Shown in pieces: positions 25,926 through 34,364 of a DNA stretch of 64,000 bases. Origin of the DNA: Dehalococcoidia bacterium (lineage in GTDB: Bacteria; Chloroflexota; Dehalococcoidia; SM23-28-2; RBG-16-64-32); assembly GCA_030649945.1 (NCBI GenBank), contig JAUSFE010000071.1:1-64000 (forward strand). Reading direction: 5' to 3'. The notes under the pieces were generated by a model. It made no database searches and was not told the origin of the DNA. It saw nothing but the letters and a program-made list of their open reading frames with translations. The position numbers and the translations under genes were made by a program. The first letter of the stretch is position 1. Each line of letters opens with the position of its first letter.

Positions 25926-26926
25926 TGGCCGGCCGCTGGGGCATCACCATCCCGCTGGAGGGGCTGCCGATGCGCGAGCACCGGGAACCGCTGCAGGAAG
26001 CCGAGGCGGCTGGCTACACCGATGTCTGGTCCGCCGAGGTCAACGCCAACGATGCGTTCGTCCCGCTGGCGGCCGTGGCCACCTGGACTAACCAGCGCCT
26101 GGGCACCGCCATCGCCGGCATCTACACCCGGACGCCCACGCTCATCGCCCAGAGCGCCGCCGCCATGGAGGACCTGGCGCCGGGGCGCTTCTGCCTGGGG
26201 TTGGGCACGAGCTCGCCCGCCATCGTCGAGAACTGGAACGGCGTGCGGCTGGAGAGGCCGCTGGAGCGCATGCGCCAGACCATCGCCTTCGTGAAGCAGG
26301 CGCTGACCGGCGAGAAGGCGGTCGCCGCGAACCAGTGGTTCGATGTCAAGGGCTTCCGTCTCGGGCGCGCGCCGTCCGCGCCGACGCCCGTCTTCGTGGG
26401 CGCCCTGCGCGAGAAGATGCTGCGGCTCGGCGGCGAGATGGCGGAAGGCGTGATCACCAACTACATCGCGCCGGAGGACGCCCGCAGGGTCGCCTCAGTT
26501 GCGAAGGACGCCGCGCGGCAGGCTGGTAAGGACCCGGAGAAGCTGGACATCGCCTGCCGCATCTTCGTCATCGCCACCGAGGACGCGCAGGTGGCGCAGA
26601 TGGCCGGCCGCTTCATCGTCTCCGGCTACCTGACCACGCCTTTCTACTACGCATTCCACGAATGGCTGGGCCGCGGCGAGCAACTGGCGCCGATGATGAA
26701 GGCGTGGCGGGCCGGCGACCGCCAGGGCGCCATGGGCCTTGTGCCCCCACAGGTGGTGGATGACCTCTTCGTCTTCGGCAGCCCGCAGCAGTGCCGGGAG
26801 AAGATAGAGGCGTACTGCCAGAACGGCATCACCACGCCCATCCTGAACATCATCCCCACGGCAAGGGACCCGCAAGGGCAGAGGGAGCAGAGCCTCAAGT
26901 GGCTGAGGGACCTCGCGCCCCGGTGA
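25925..26926 (+). CDS. LLM-class (luciferase-like, probably F420-dependent) oxidoreductase
   Basis: 333 residues of the bacterial luciferase-like TIM barrel: WGITIPLEGLPMREHREPLQEAEAAGYTDVWSAE is split across the N-terminal strands, then LGTAIAGIYTRTPTLIAQSAAAMEDLAPGRFCLGLGTSSP, a hallmark of F420-dependent members. The C-terminus has GSPQQCREKIEAYCQNGI. Probably uses coenzyme F420 or FMN for hydride transfer. The substrate is unknown. Its ATG overlaps the crotonase stop, so the two may act on the same acyl or CoA metabolite. Confidence 0.88.
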   Translation: MAGRWGITIPLEGLPMREHREPLQEAEAAGYTDVWSAEVNANDAFVPLAAVATWTNQRLGTAIAGIYTRTPTLIAQSAAAMEDLAPGRFCLGLGTSSPAIVENWNGVRLERPLERMRQTIAFVKQALTGEKAVAANQWFDVKGFRLGRAPSAPTPVFVGALREKMLRLGGEMAEGVITNYIAPEDARRVASVAKDAARQAGKDPEKLDIACRIFVIATEDAQVAQMAGRFIVSGYLTTPFYYAFHEWLGRGEQLAPMMKAWRAGDRQGAMGLVPPQVVDDLFVFGSPQQCREKIEAYCQNGITTPILNIIPTARDPQGQREQSLKWLRDLAPR

Positions 26927-26975
26927 CATAACGGATGCGCCGGGCAGACGCAGCGTCCTGGAAGGGAATTGAACA

Positions 26976-27860
26976 ATGGCAGTCTCGCTGGAGATCACGT
27001 TTCTCGGCACCAGCAGCCCCATCCACACGGGCCATCGCTTCGGGCCCTGCCAGGTGGTCTCGGGCGGCGGCGTCAACCTGCTGATTGACATCGGCTGGGG
27101 CGCGACGCTGCGCCTGTACCAGGCCGGCATCCCGCCGCAGCGCATAGACGCCGTCTTCTTCACGCACCTGCATTCTGATCACACCACCGACATGGCGGAC
27201 TTCCTGGTGATGCGCTGGGTGGGCGGCGCCACGGCCCCGCTGCCGGTGTACGGCCCGGCGGGCACGGCGCGCATGGTGGCGGGCTTCCGCGAGGCGCTGG
27301 CGGCGGACACGAAGTTCCGGCTGGACCACCACGGCGAGAAGCTATCGCCGGTGGCGACGGAGTGTGACGTGAAGGAGGTCTCTGCGGGGGAAGAGCCGGC
27401 GGTGATCGCGACCGTAGGGGAGATCGCCGTGAAGGCGTTCCACGTGGACCACCGGCCGGTGATGCCGGCGTTCGGCTACCGGCTGGAGCGCAACGGCCGC
27501 TCGGTTGTCATCTCGGGCGATACGGTCGCCTGCGCGGGGCTGCTCAACGGCTCGCAGGGCGCGGACCTCCTGGTCTGCGATTCGATGAACAAGCGGATGA
27601 TGGCGGACGTCGAGGGCCGCCTGCGCGGCATCGGCAACGAGCTGCAGGCGTCGCTGCTGGCGGACGCGCACACGTACCACGCCTCAGTGGAGGACGGCGC
27701 GGCCATCGCGCGGGACGCGGGGGTCAAGCACCTGGTGCTCTCGCACGTGATGCCGGCGATCGTGCCGGAGCAGGAGGCGGAGTTCACGGCGGGCCTGGAC
27801 GCCATCTACGACGGCAAGATCAGCGTGGCGCACGATTTGGAGCGCTTCCCGCTGGAGTGA
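26976..27860 (+). CDS. Metallo-beta-lactamase fold hydrolase (RNase Z/arylsulfatase-like subgroup)
   Basis: 294 residues. Metal motif THLHSDHTTDMAD, later ligands in AFHVDHRPVMP, SGDTVAC and LVLSHVMPA, and an N-terminal ITFLGTSSPIHTGHRFGPC strand typical of the RNase Z-like branch. Cytoplasmic, with no signal peptide. It lies 49 bp after the LLM gene on the same strand. The substrate (tRNA 3' end, phosphodiester or sulfate ester) cannot be told; the absence of the RNase Z exosite arm makes a general hydrolase more likely. Confidence 0.85.
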   Translation: MAVSLEITFLGTSSPIHTGHRFGPCQVVSGGGVNLLIDIGWGATLRLYQAGIPPQRIDAVFFTHLHSDHTTDMADFLVMRWVGGATAPLPVYGPAGTARMVAGFREALAADTKFRLDHHGEKLSPVATECDVKEVSAGEEPAVIATVGEIAVKAFHVDHRPVMPAFGYRLERNGRSVVISGDTVACAGLLNGSQGADLLVCDSMNKRMMADVEGRLRGIGNELQASLLADAHTYHASVEDGAAIARDAGVKHLVLSHVMPAIVPEQEAEFTAGLDAIYDGKISVAHDLERFPLE

Positions 27861-28069
27861 GATTGGCAGCGCGCCCGCCACGCTTCGCGTAGGGGAGCAG
27901 CACGCGTGCGGCGTGGTCCTTCGCTTCGCCACCGGCAGCGCCCACTCGCGGCCCAGATCGCTCGCCCGCGTCAGTGCTGCGCCCTCACCGCCCCGTGTGC
28001 AGAGAACGCACCTGCCTGGAGAAGCCAGCCGAGTGTGTTATCCAAGAGGAACTCGAGTGACCACGAGAA

Positions 28070-28744
28070 CTACTCCCCTCTCCGCCGCCGCAGCTCCTCC
28101 AGCACAAAGGGATTGGTCTGCCGCTCGAAGCCGATGCGCGTCTCCTGCATGTGGCCGGGGAGGACGATGGTGTCGTCCGGGAGAACGAGCAGGCGGTCAA
28201 CGATGCTGTCCATCTCCTGCTGGTAGTCGCCGCCGGGCAGGTCCGTGCGGCCGATGGAGCCCTGGAAGAGGGTGTCGCCGCTGAACAGCATGCCCTCCGT
28301 GTAGAACGATAGGCTGCCCGGCGTGTGGCCGGGTGTGTGGATGACCTTGAGCTTCACGCCGTCCACGTCTATCTCGTCGCCGTCCGCCAGGTACGCGTCG
28401 GGGTCCGGCGGCGGCTCCACGACCTGGCCGGTGAACATCGCTGCGCTGCGGGCGGCCGTGGCCGCGATGGCGCGCTCGCCCTCGTGCATCAGGAACTTCG
28501 CTCCGGTGGCGGACTGCACGTCGCGCACGCCCAGGATGTGGTCCACGTGGGCGTGCGAGTTGGCGATGAGCTTGATGCGCACTCCCATGTCCTTCGCCAT
28601 CGCCAGGATCTCGGCCGCCTGGTCGCCCGGGTCGATGGCGATGGCCTCTCCCGTGCGGCGGTTGCCGATGACCCAGCAGTTCTCCTGGAAGACGCCGACG
28701 ACGATGCCGCGGACGATGAGTTCGGTTACCTGGGGTTCAGTCAT
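28070..28744 (-). CDS. MBL-fold hydrolase, glyoxalase II-like
   Basis: 224 residues. Starts VTELIVRGIVVGVFQENCWVIGN is split by the family's first strand turn, then metal ligands NSHAHVDHILGVRDV, HTPGHTPGSLSF, FSGDTLFQGSIGRTDLPGGD and LPGHMQETRIG, as in the GloB/YcbL group. Likely hydrolyses thioesters such as S-lactoylglutathione or a related thiol ester. A TACACT -10 element lies only 9 bp before the ATG (28754-28759), so the message may be leaderless. Confidence 0.9.
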   Translation of the reverse strand: MTEPQVTELIVRGIVVGVFQENCWVIGNRRTGEAIAIDPGDQAAEILAMAKDMGVRIKLIANSHAHVDHILGVRDVQSATGAKFLMHEGERAIAATAARSAAMFTGQVVEPPPDPDAYLADGDEIDVDGVKLKVIHTPGHTPGSLSFYTEGMLFSGDTLFQGSIGRTDLPGGDYQQEMDSIVDRLLVLPDDTIVLPGHMQETRIGFERQTNPFVLEELRRRRGE

Positions 28745-28753
28745 ACGCTTGTC

Positions 28754-28759
28754 AGTGTA
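28754..28759 (-). promoter_or_regulatory. -10 element giving a probably leaderless transcript
   Basis: TACACT on the minus strand, 9 bases before the ATG at 28744. No clear -35 is visible. Its spacing matches the elements before dprA and the protease-uvrB gene. Confidence 0.35.
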
Positions 28760-28804
28760 CGGTCCGCCTGACGCGGATGGGAAACCGGTGGTGAGCCTCG
28801 TCTC

Positions 28805-29458
28805 TCATTTCGCGCCGCCCGTCTCCAGTGCTCTCAGGTGGCATGTGTCGTTGAGGCCGATGAGGACGGCTTCCGGGAGGAAGGGTGACCCGCCGGCGCT
28901 GAACTCGACGGTGGTGACCGAGGCGTTATCGACGCTGAAGGGGATGGGGCGGCTGTACTTGCGGCCCAGCAGCTCGATGACGAAGACGACGATGGGTCCG
29001 GCGTGAGTAACGATGGCCACGGCCTGGTCGGCGGCGTGGCGCTCTGCGATCTCGCGTATGGCCGGGCAGACGCGGTCGCGGAAGGCGGCGCGGCCCTCCT
29101 CGCCCGGGTAGCGGGGGAACTCGGAGTCGTCGTTCAGGAGCGCGGCCACGATCTCCGGGTGCTGCTCGCGGATCTCCTGCCAGGTGAGGCCGGAGAGCGC
29201 CTCGCCGAAGTCGTACTCCTGCACGCGCGGCTCCCGGCGGGGCCGGACGCCGGCCGCCCCGGCCAGGATGCGGGCGGTCTCCCTCGCGCGGCCGATGGGG
29301 CTGGTGTAAACGGTGGTGAGCCCGGCGGAAGCGAGACGCCCCGCGAGCGCGCGGGCCTGCTGGCGGCCGCGCTCTGTCAGGGGGAAATCGCGCCGGCCCT
29401 GCAGGCGGAACTCGCGGTTGCCCAGGGACTCAGCGTGGCGCAGAAGGAGGAGACGCAT
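28805..29458 (-). CDS. Histidine phosphatase family protein
   Basis: 217 residues, phosphoglycerate-mutase-like fold: catalytic LLRHAESLGN (RHG/RHE motif with phospho-His), LTERGRQQARALAGRL, YTSPIGRARETA (second Arg), and VTHAGPIVVFV (second His). A phosphatase acting on small phospho-metabolites; no specificity motif seen. It is last of a tight minus-strand run (Nudix, zinc ribbon, phosphatase), 6 bp after the zinc-ribbon stop. Confidence 0.9.
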   Translation of the reverse strand: MRLLLLRHAESLGNREFRLQGRRDFPLTERGRQQARALAGRLASAGLTTVYTSPIGRARETARILAGAAGVRPRREPRVQEYDFGEALSGLTWQEIREQHPEIVAALLNDDSEFPRYPGEEGRAAFRDRVCPAIREIAERHAADQAVAIVTHAGPIVVFVIELLGRKYSRPIPFSVDNASVTTVEFSAGGSPFLPEAVLIGLNDTCHLRALETGGAK

Positions 29459-29464
29459 GCGCTC

Positions 29465-29710
29465 CTATACCCTGACGCTGCGGCCGCAACCGGCGCAGGT
29501 CCAACGCTCGAAGTCCTTCCGGGGCCAGCCGCCGGAGTCGCTCTGGAATACCCAGACGTCGGGGGCGGCGAAGACGGTCTCTACCAGATAGCGAAGGCGG
29601 GTCTTGGGTTGGACCTGAATGTCCCAACGGCGGCCGGCGCAGCGGCGGCAGGGCGGGCCGTTCTCTTCCTGGCGGGTGGGACTTGCAGGTGACGGGCCGG
29701 CGGCAGGCAC
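29465..29710 (-). CDS. Small zinc-ribbon protein
   Basis: 81 residues from GTG 29710, immediately after the Nudix stop. Two Cys pairs, CRRC near residue 20 and CAGC near residue 72, can form a zinc ribbon around a central beta stretch (TRLRYLVETVFAAPDVWVFQ). No family is recognised. Its place between a Nudix hydrolase and a phosphatase gene with almost no gaps supports it being real. Confidence 0.6.
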   Translation of the reverse strand: MPAAGPSPASPTRQEENGPPCRRCAGRRWDIQVQPKTRLRYLVETVFAAPDVWVFQSDSGGWPRKDFERWTCAGCGRSVRV

Positions 29711-30307
29711 CTATCGAAGGAGCTCGATGAACTGGTGCAGCATGCGAGCGGTGGCGCCCCAGATGCGATGGCTGTTGTAGCTGAACGCCGGCACGAGTAC
29801 CTCGCGGCCCTGGTGCTGGCGTACCTCCAGCTCCATGTTGCGCTCGTCCAGCAGGAAGACGAGGGGCACCTGGATAACGCGGACCACCTCGCGCTCGTTC
29901 AGGACGAACGGATAGTCGGGTTCGGAGGTCAGGGCGCCCACGTAAGGGGTGACACGGAAGTTGCTCACGGTCACCATGTCATCGAGCTGGCCGAGGAGGC
30001 GCACGTCCTCCGGGCGCACTCCTATCTCCTCGAAGGTCTCGCGCAGGGCGGTGGTCTCCAGGCAATCGTCGCCGCCGGCGCAGGCTCCGCCGGGGAAGGA
30101 TATCTGCCCCTTATGGTGCTCTACGTGGTTCGTGCGCTCGGTGAAGATGATGTGCGGGTCCCCTGCCCTATCGTGCACCAGGATGAGCACGGCGGCATCG
30201 GCTGACGCCGGGTGGTCGATCCGCTTCGGGGTATAGTCCGCCAAGGCCTGCCGGATGCGCTCCAGCGTCTCTTCGCTGCCCATGCCCGTCTGAACCATCT
30301 CACCCAA
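29711..30307 (-). CDS. Nudix hydrolase, CoA diphosphatase type
   Basis: 198 residues. The CoA-pyrophosphatase signature precedes the Nudix box: TERTNHVEHHKGQISFPGG, followed by TALRETFEEIGV. Members cleave CoA or derivatives to 4'-phosphopantetheine and 3',5'-ADP, needing Mg or Mn. The Nudix box is standard except for the first Glu region (GGDDCLETT). The start at 30307 could instead be an ATG three codons downstream (30298). First gene of the small minus-strand run. Confidence 0.88.
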   Translation of the reverse strand: MGEMVQTGMGSEETLERIRQALADYTPKRIDHPASADAAVLILVHDRAGDPHIIFTERTNHVEHHKGQISFPGGACAGGDDCLETTALRETFEEIGVRPEDVRLLGQLDDMVTVSNFRVTPYVGALTSEPDYPFVLNEREVVRVIQVPLVFLLDERNMELEVRQHQGREVLVPAFSYNSHRIWGATARMLHQFIELLR

Positions 30308-30332
30308 TCTTACTCCAATCGCTGCCGGGCGG

Positions 30333-30863
30333 TCACGCGGCGCCGCCGGCCCGCAGCGCCGCCATCTTCTCGCGGAAGCTGGCCATGTCCCAGAAGCTCC
30401 AGCCCCTGACCGATACCTGCCGCAGATGATCGTACAGCGCCTTGCGCACCGGGGTCAGGGCCTCTGTCCCCGGCCGGCCCGTAGCGTCCTCGATCCGGAC
30501 CAGGACTTGCTCCAGGGCGCCGCGCAGCGCGTTGTTCCGCGCTGTCAGGCTGGAGAGCCTGAGCGAATCGTCCGCCTTCGCCGCCAGCGTTTCGTCCAGC
30601 TGTTGGACGAGCGGGCCGATGTCGCCGTTGCTTGCGGCCAGCGGTTGGAGCGCGCCCCGGGCCTGCGAGAGCAACTCCACCAGCCGGCGGTTGTCCCTGA
30701 CGAGGTCGTCGGCGGCGCTATCCCACTCCCCGGCGAGGGACTCGATTAGCATCTGCAGCACCTGCGACACGTCCTGCGCGTACATGGTGCTGAGCTCCGG
30801 GACGATGCTCTCCATGAGGGCTGCCTGCACTCCGCGCAGGGCCTCAAGTGCGTTCGGCCTCAC
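30333..30863 (-). CDS. Helical hypothetical protein coupled to a phosphotransferase gene
   Basis: 176 residues from GTG 30863, starting 1 bp past the phosphotransferase stop, so probably co-translated. Almost entirely alpha-helical with charged heptads (RDNRRLVELLSQARGALQPL; SLTARNNALRGALEQVLVRI). No signal, membrane segment or catalytic motif. I recognise the pairing of such a helical protein with APH-type phosphotransferase genes but not a function. Confidence 0.7.
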   Translation of the reverse strand: MRPNALEALRGVQAALMESIVPELSTMYAQDVSQVLQMLIESLAGEWDSAADDLVRDNRRLVELLSQARGALQPLAASNGDIGPLVQQLDETLAAKADDSLRLSSLTARNNALRGALEQVLVRIEDATGRPGTEALTPVRKALYDHLRQVSVRGWSFWDMASFREKMAALRAGGAA

Positions 30864-30864
30864 G

Positions 30865-31881
30865 TTATACTCCCATCAGGTCCATGATCTCCAGCTCCAG
30901 CCTGGAGTTATTGCGGGAGAGGAACGCCATCATGGGGCTGCGCGTGCGGCCGTCGCAGAAGGAGTGGGCGCCGGTGAGGAAGATCGCCGCCAGCTTGACG
31001 TTGCCCAGCACCTCCCAGAAGCGGACGGACTCCTCGTCGACGCTGAGGCCGCTCGCCGCCTCGTACCGGCGGTAGTAGTCCCGGCGCTCCATCAGACCGC
31101 CTACAAGCTCGTTGCCCAGCCAGCGCCACGGACGGATGGCCGCCCACGCCACGTCTTCCAGCGGGTCGCCCAGGTGCGTCAGTTCCCAGTCCAGGATGCC
31201 CTTGATCTGTCCGTCCGGGGCGCAGAGGAAGTTACCGGTGCGGTAGTCCGCGTGAACGAGGACGATGCGCTGCGCCTCCCGCGGAAGATGACGGCGAAGC
31301 CAGCGGAAGGCGGCGCGCAGGACGGGCTGCGGCTCCAGGGCGTCGCGGTCCACGACGGCCTCCCACGCCTCGATCTGCGTGATCGCGCAGGAGGCCGCGT
31401 CTTTCGGAACGCCCAGCGTCGCCAGCCCGGCCCGCGACCAGTCCAGCGCGTGGATGCGGGCCAGGATCTGCACGAAGTCTTCGGCAAGGCGCGCGCGGCC
31501 GGGGAAGAATTGCGGGTCCATGAGCACTTTGGTGGGACTGGTCTCGCAACCGTCGATGCGCTCCATCACAAAGAAGGGCCGGTCCAGCCAGGCCCCGTCG
31601 TTCTCCAGCCAGAACATGCGCGGGACGGGGATGCCCTCGCCAGAGACGGCGCCCATCACCTGGAACTCCACGTTGCGGTCCGTCTCCAGCAGGCTGGCGT
31701 CCGGGTCGCGCCGCAACACGAAGCCCTGCCCGCGCTCCTCGCCGTCCTGGCGCCAGCGCGCGTCGAAGGCCCACGTCTCGCGGGAGGCGCCGCCGGGGAT
31801 ACGCCGGAGATCGCTGACGGCGACGCCTTCAGCGCCGGTCAGCTTGGCCCGCAGGTAGGCCGCGATGCGTTCTTCCAGCAT
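30865..31881 (-). CDS. APH-type phosphotransferase family protein
   Basis: 338 residues with an aminoglycoside-phosphotransferase/ACAD10-like kinase fold: RRIPGGASRETWAFD (nucleotide loop), PFFVMERIDG (hinge), catalytic VHADYRTGNFL (HxDxxxxN) and ILDWELTHLGDPLEDVAW (metal-binding Asp). Such Chloroflexota and actinobacterial proteins are often tied to acyl-CoA metabolism, not antibiotic resistance; no acyl-CoA dehydrogenase gene is adjacent. I start at ATG 31881; an in-frame extension would run into the tRNA gene. Confidence 0.88.
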   Translation of the reverse strand: MLEERIAAYLRAKLTGAEGVAVSDLRRIPGGASRETWAFDARWRQDGEERGQGFVLRRDPDASLLETDRNVEFQVMGAVSGEGIPVPRMFWLENDGAWLDRPFFVMERIDGCETSPTKVLMDPQFFPGRARLAEDFVQILARIHALDWSRAGLATLGVPKDAASCAITQIEAWEAVVDRDALEPQPVLRAAFRWLRRHLPREAQRIVLVHADYRTGNFLCAPDGQIKGILDWELTHLGDPLEDVAWAAIRPWRWLGNELVGGLMERRDYYRRYEAASGLSVDEESVRFWEVLGNVKLAAIFLTGAHSFCDGRTRSPMMAFLSRNNSRLELEIMDLMGV

Positions 31882-31897
31882 GTTCGCCGTAACTGCG

Positions 31898-31972
31898 TGG
31901 TGGGCCCGGCAGGAGTCGAACCTGCAACCCACCGGTTATGAGCCGGTTGCTCTGCCCTTGAGCTACGGGCCC
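31898..31972 (-). tRNA. tRNA with CAU anticodon (elongator Met or Ile2)
   Basis: A 75-base cloverleaf including encoded CCA: acceptor GGGCCCG/CGGGCCC, D arm GCTC/GAGC, anticodon stem ACCGG/CCGGT with loop CTCATAA, T arm GCAGG/CCTGC with TTCGACT, discriminator A. The anticodon CAT fits either elongator methionine or, if the wobble C is lysidine-modified, isoleucine; an initiator is unlikely without the three G-C pairs in the anticodon stem. Confidence 0.95.
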
Positions 31973-32138
31973 GCCCACGTGGATTGTATACCGCCGCCTC
32001 CGGCGCAGCAATTTCGCCGCAGATAGCGGCGCGGGCGCCGGATGTGTAACACCTGTTCCGAACATAACGTCTGGATAAGTGGCAGCGTCCGAAGCTCTAC
32101 CACAAATACCTTACGTCATACGGTGAAGGGTACCTTAC

Positions 32139-33008
32139 TTGAGCAGACCAAGCGATTTCAGTCCCCCCAACGCCCTGGAGGTGCAGGGCCCGGCCGTCGC
32201 TACCCGCAGTCTGTCGCGAGAGGTGTGGGTCATGCGCATCATCGGTGGGGTCCTTCTGGTCGTCGCCTGGGCGATCACGACGGCCCACGAGTTCCCAAGG
32301 GCGGACTTCTTCCTGCACAGCGCCGTCCTTGTCCTGCTGGGCGCTTACGCCTACATCGCTGCGGCCAGGGCGCGTCGCATCGCGGTAAACCTCGAGCGCA
32401 GGCTGCGGCACGGGCTGCTCGTGCACAACATGGAACTGGCCAACATGGCCATGCAGGACGACCTGACGCAGCTCTTCAACCGCCGCTACTTCTTCGACCG
32501 CCTGGAGCGGGAGCTGCAGACGGCCCTGGGCTTTGAGCGGCCGCTCGCTGTGATCGTCGTCGACCTGGACTCGATGAAATCCGTGAACGATACCTGCGGT
32601 CACCGCGTGGGTGATCAGCTGCTTGCCGCGTTCGGGAGCTTTCTGCTACAGCAGACGCGCGCCAGCGACGTGGCCGCCCGCATCGGCGGCGACGAGTTCG
32701 CGATCCTTCTCCCGGACACGTCCGAGCAGGCGGCAGGGGTGCTGATGGAGCGCATCGGCCGCCGCCTGGAAGCGACGCCGCTCATCGAGGACGCTAACGT
32801 TAGCCTGCGCGTCTCCGCGTCCTTCGGCCTGTCCGGCTACCCCTGGAGCGGCTCGACCGCGGATGCCCTGATGCTGCAGGCAGACGCCGCGATGTACGCC
32901 GAAAAGCACCTGCACAAGAGCGCAGCCGGCGCGGACGGCGCCGACGGCGGGGCCAACGACGCCGTGGCGGCAGGGCCGAGCCGGCCGAAACAGACCAACC
33001 GCCGCTAG
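32139..33008 (+). CDS. Membrane-bound diguanylate cyclase (GGDEF domain)
   Basis: 289 residues from TTG 32139 with GAAGGG about 8 bases upstream. Two membrane helices (MRIIGGVLLVVAWAITTA; ADFFLHSAVLVLLGAYAYIA), a short helix (NMAMQDDLTQLFNRRYFFDR, the DxLTxLxNRR start of GGDEF), the active site ARIGGDEFAILLPD, and an I-site RASD five residues before it. Active, feedback-inhibited c-di-GMP synthesis is expected. Second such enzyme in the window. It sits alone, divergent from the tRNA gene. Confidence 0.9.
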   Translation: MSRPSDFSPPNALEVQGPAVATRSLSREVWVMRIIGGVLLVVAWAITTAHEFPRADFFLHSAVLVLLGAYAYIAAARARRIAVNLERRLRHGLLVHNMELANMAMQDDLTQLFNRRYFFDRLERELQTALGFERPLAVIVVDLDSMKSVNDTCGHRVGDQLLAAFGSFLLQQTRASDVAARIGGDEFAILLPDTSEQAAGVLMERIGRRLEATPLIEDANVSLRVSASFGLSGYPWSGSTADALMLQADAAMYAEKHLHKSAAGADGADGGANDAVAAGPSRPKQTNRR

Positions 33009-33169
33009 ACGCTTCCGGGCGGTCTGGAGCCCAGACAGGCGTTCATGCCTGTCGCCGCGTGTCTTCAGCGGGAACCCGCGAACGAGACGTAGGGGCTACC
33101 GGCGGTCGCCCCGGCCGGGACCGCCGCCGCACCAGATTGCGGAGTGTGTTGAGGTTGTCCGCGGTGCCC

Positions 33170-33198
33170 GTAGACACGCCCCGCCGGGGCGTCTCTAC
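33170..33198. repeat. GTAGACACGCCCC...GGGGCGTCTCTAC palindrome
   Basis: An imperfect inverted repeat centred on CCGCCGG. It overlaps the stop codon of the following minus-strand phosphotransferase gene and may act as its terminator. Short palindromes of this form are common between genes of many uncultured bacteria. Confidence 0.5.
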
Positions 33199-34364
33199 GC
33201 CAGCCCGTGTTTGTGCACCAGCGAGACGATGTGCTCGATATCAGAGAAGACGCGCTCCCGCATCGCCGGTCTCTGTTCGTCCGGCACCGGCGCTGACGGG
33301 GCGCTCACCATGACCCCGAAGAGTACGCCGCGGATCTGCCATTCGGCCACCTCTACCAGCTCGAACCCCTCGCGCCACCCGTCGCGGTCAACCCGCTTGC
33401 CCAGGCTGCGTTCCAGCTCGTCCAGGTAGTGGTCCAGCAGCTCGTCCAGGTTGGGCGGCTGCTGGTAGATGAGGAAGCGGACAACGTCTGAGGCTGAGAG
33501 CCCGCGGCCCAGGATCTCCCAATCAATGACCACGGTCTGCGTGCCCTGCGGGCCGTGGCGGATGCCCAGGTTGCGGTTGTCGAAGTCGTAGTGGCAGAGG
33601 GTGAGTGGCATCCGCTCCACCTTCTGCAGCAGGTGTTCCGGCTCCCGGTACAGCTGCTCCAGGGCTTTCCGGTCGCCGGCGCTCAGGGAGTCCATGAGAT
33701 TGACAACGCCCTCCGCCAGCCACGGCCACTTCTCCGTGACGTAGACGGAGGGCTGCGCCGGGCTCTTCATGCCGTCCAGGATGTCCACAATGCAGCGGTA
33801 GAAGTAGTCCACTGGCCGGCGCAGGCTCATGAGCCACGGCCGGTCCAGCACATCGCGCCGCTCCCAGAAGGTGGCGTGGAAGGCCGCGAGATGCGAGAGG
33901 ATGGTGCGGATGGTCGCGTCCGGGAGCACGGAGTGCATGCCCAGCGCCTCCATCTCCGGCCGTACGTCCTCCAGGAAGGCCCAGTACTGCTGCCGTTCCG
34001 GCCGGTAGATGACGTGGACGTAGGGGATGTGGAAGGTGCGTGGCACCATGTCGTAGATGCCGGCCTGGAACGCCCGCAGCTCGCGGTGCTCGGTGTCGCC
34101 GGTCAGCATCATGACGGCGTCCATGGGTGGCATTACGCGCAGGACCAGCGACGAGCGGCCGCCGCCGTTGGCGCCCTGGTAACTGAAGGGGATCGCGAAG
34201 AACTCCTTCTCCCCGAAGCGCGGAAACTCGAAGGGGTCCGGGATGACCTCGAATTCCGTCACTGTAACGGACGGGTCCGCCAGCATCTTACCGGCGACGA
34301 ACGAGAGGTACTCGCGGGTCAGCTCTCCCACTGCGGCCGGTTCCTTACCTGACATGGTGGCCAT
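33195..34364 (-). CDS. Phosphotransferase (ecdysteroid-kinase/APH-like) family protein
   Basis: 389 residues of the protein-kinase-like APH superfamily: YWAFLEDVRPE (hinge), catalytic LCHYDFDNRNLGIR (HxDxxxxN) and VVIDWEILGRG (metal Asp). The N-terminal nucleotide-binding region (RSSLVLRVMPP) is divergent. A different subfamily from the phosphotransferase at 30,865. The 5' end overlaps the hydrolase stop by up to 20 bp; a second ATG three codons in is equally plausible. Substrate unknown. Confidence 0.82.
   Translation of the reverse strand: MATMSGKEPAAVGELTREYLSFVAGKMLADPSVTVTEFEVIPDPFEFPRFGEKEFFAIPFSYQGANGGGRSSLVLRVMPPMDAVMMLTGDTEHRELRAFQAGIYDMVPRTFHIPYVHVIYRPERQQYWAFLEDVRPEMEALGMHSVLPDATIRTILSHLAAFHATFWERRDVLDRPWLMSLRRPVDYFYRCIVDILDGMKSPAQPSVYVTEKWPWLAEGVVNLMDSLSAGDRKALEQLYREPEHLLQKVERMPLTLCHYDFDNRNLGIRHGPQGTQTVVIDWEILGRGLSASDVVRFLIYQQPPNLDELLDHYLDELERSLGKRVDRDGWREGFELVEVAEWQIRGVLFGVMVSAPSAPVPDEQRPAMRERVFSDIEHIVSLVHKHGLA

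Noticed and set aside
30865-34364. Antibiotic (aminoglycoside) resistance kinases
   Set aside because: The two APH-fold proteins belong to broad metabolic branches of the superfamily and sit in metabolic gene runs; nothing indicates aminoglycoside substrates.
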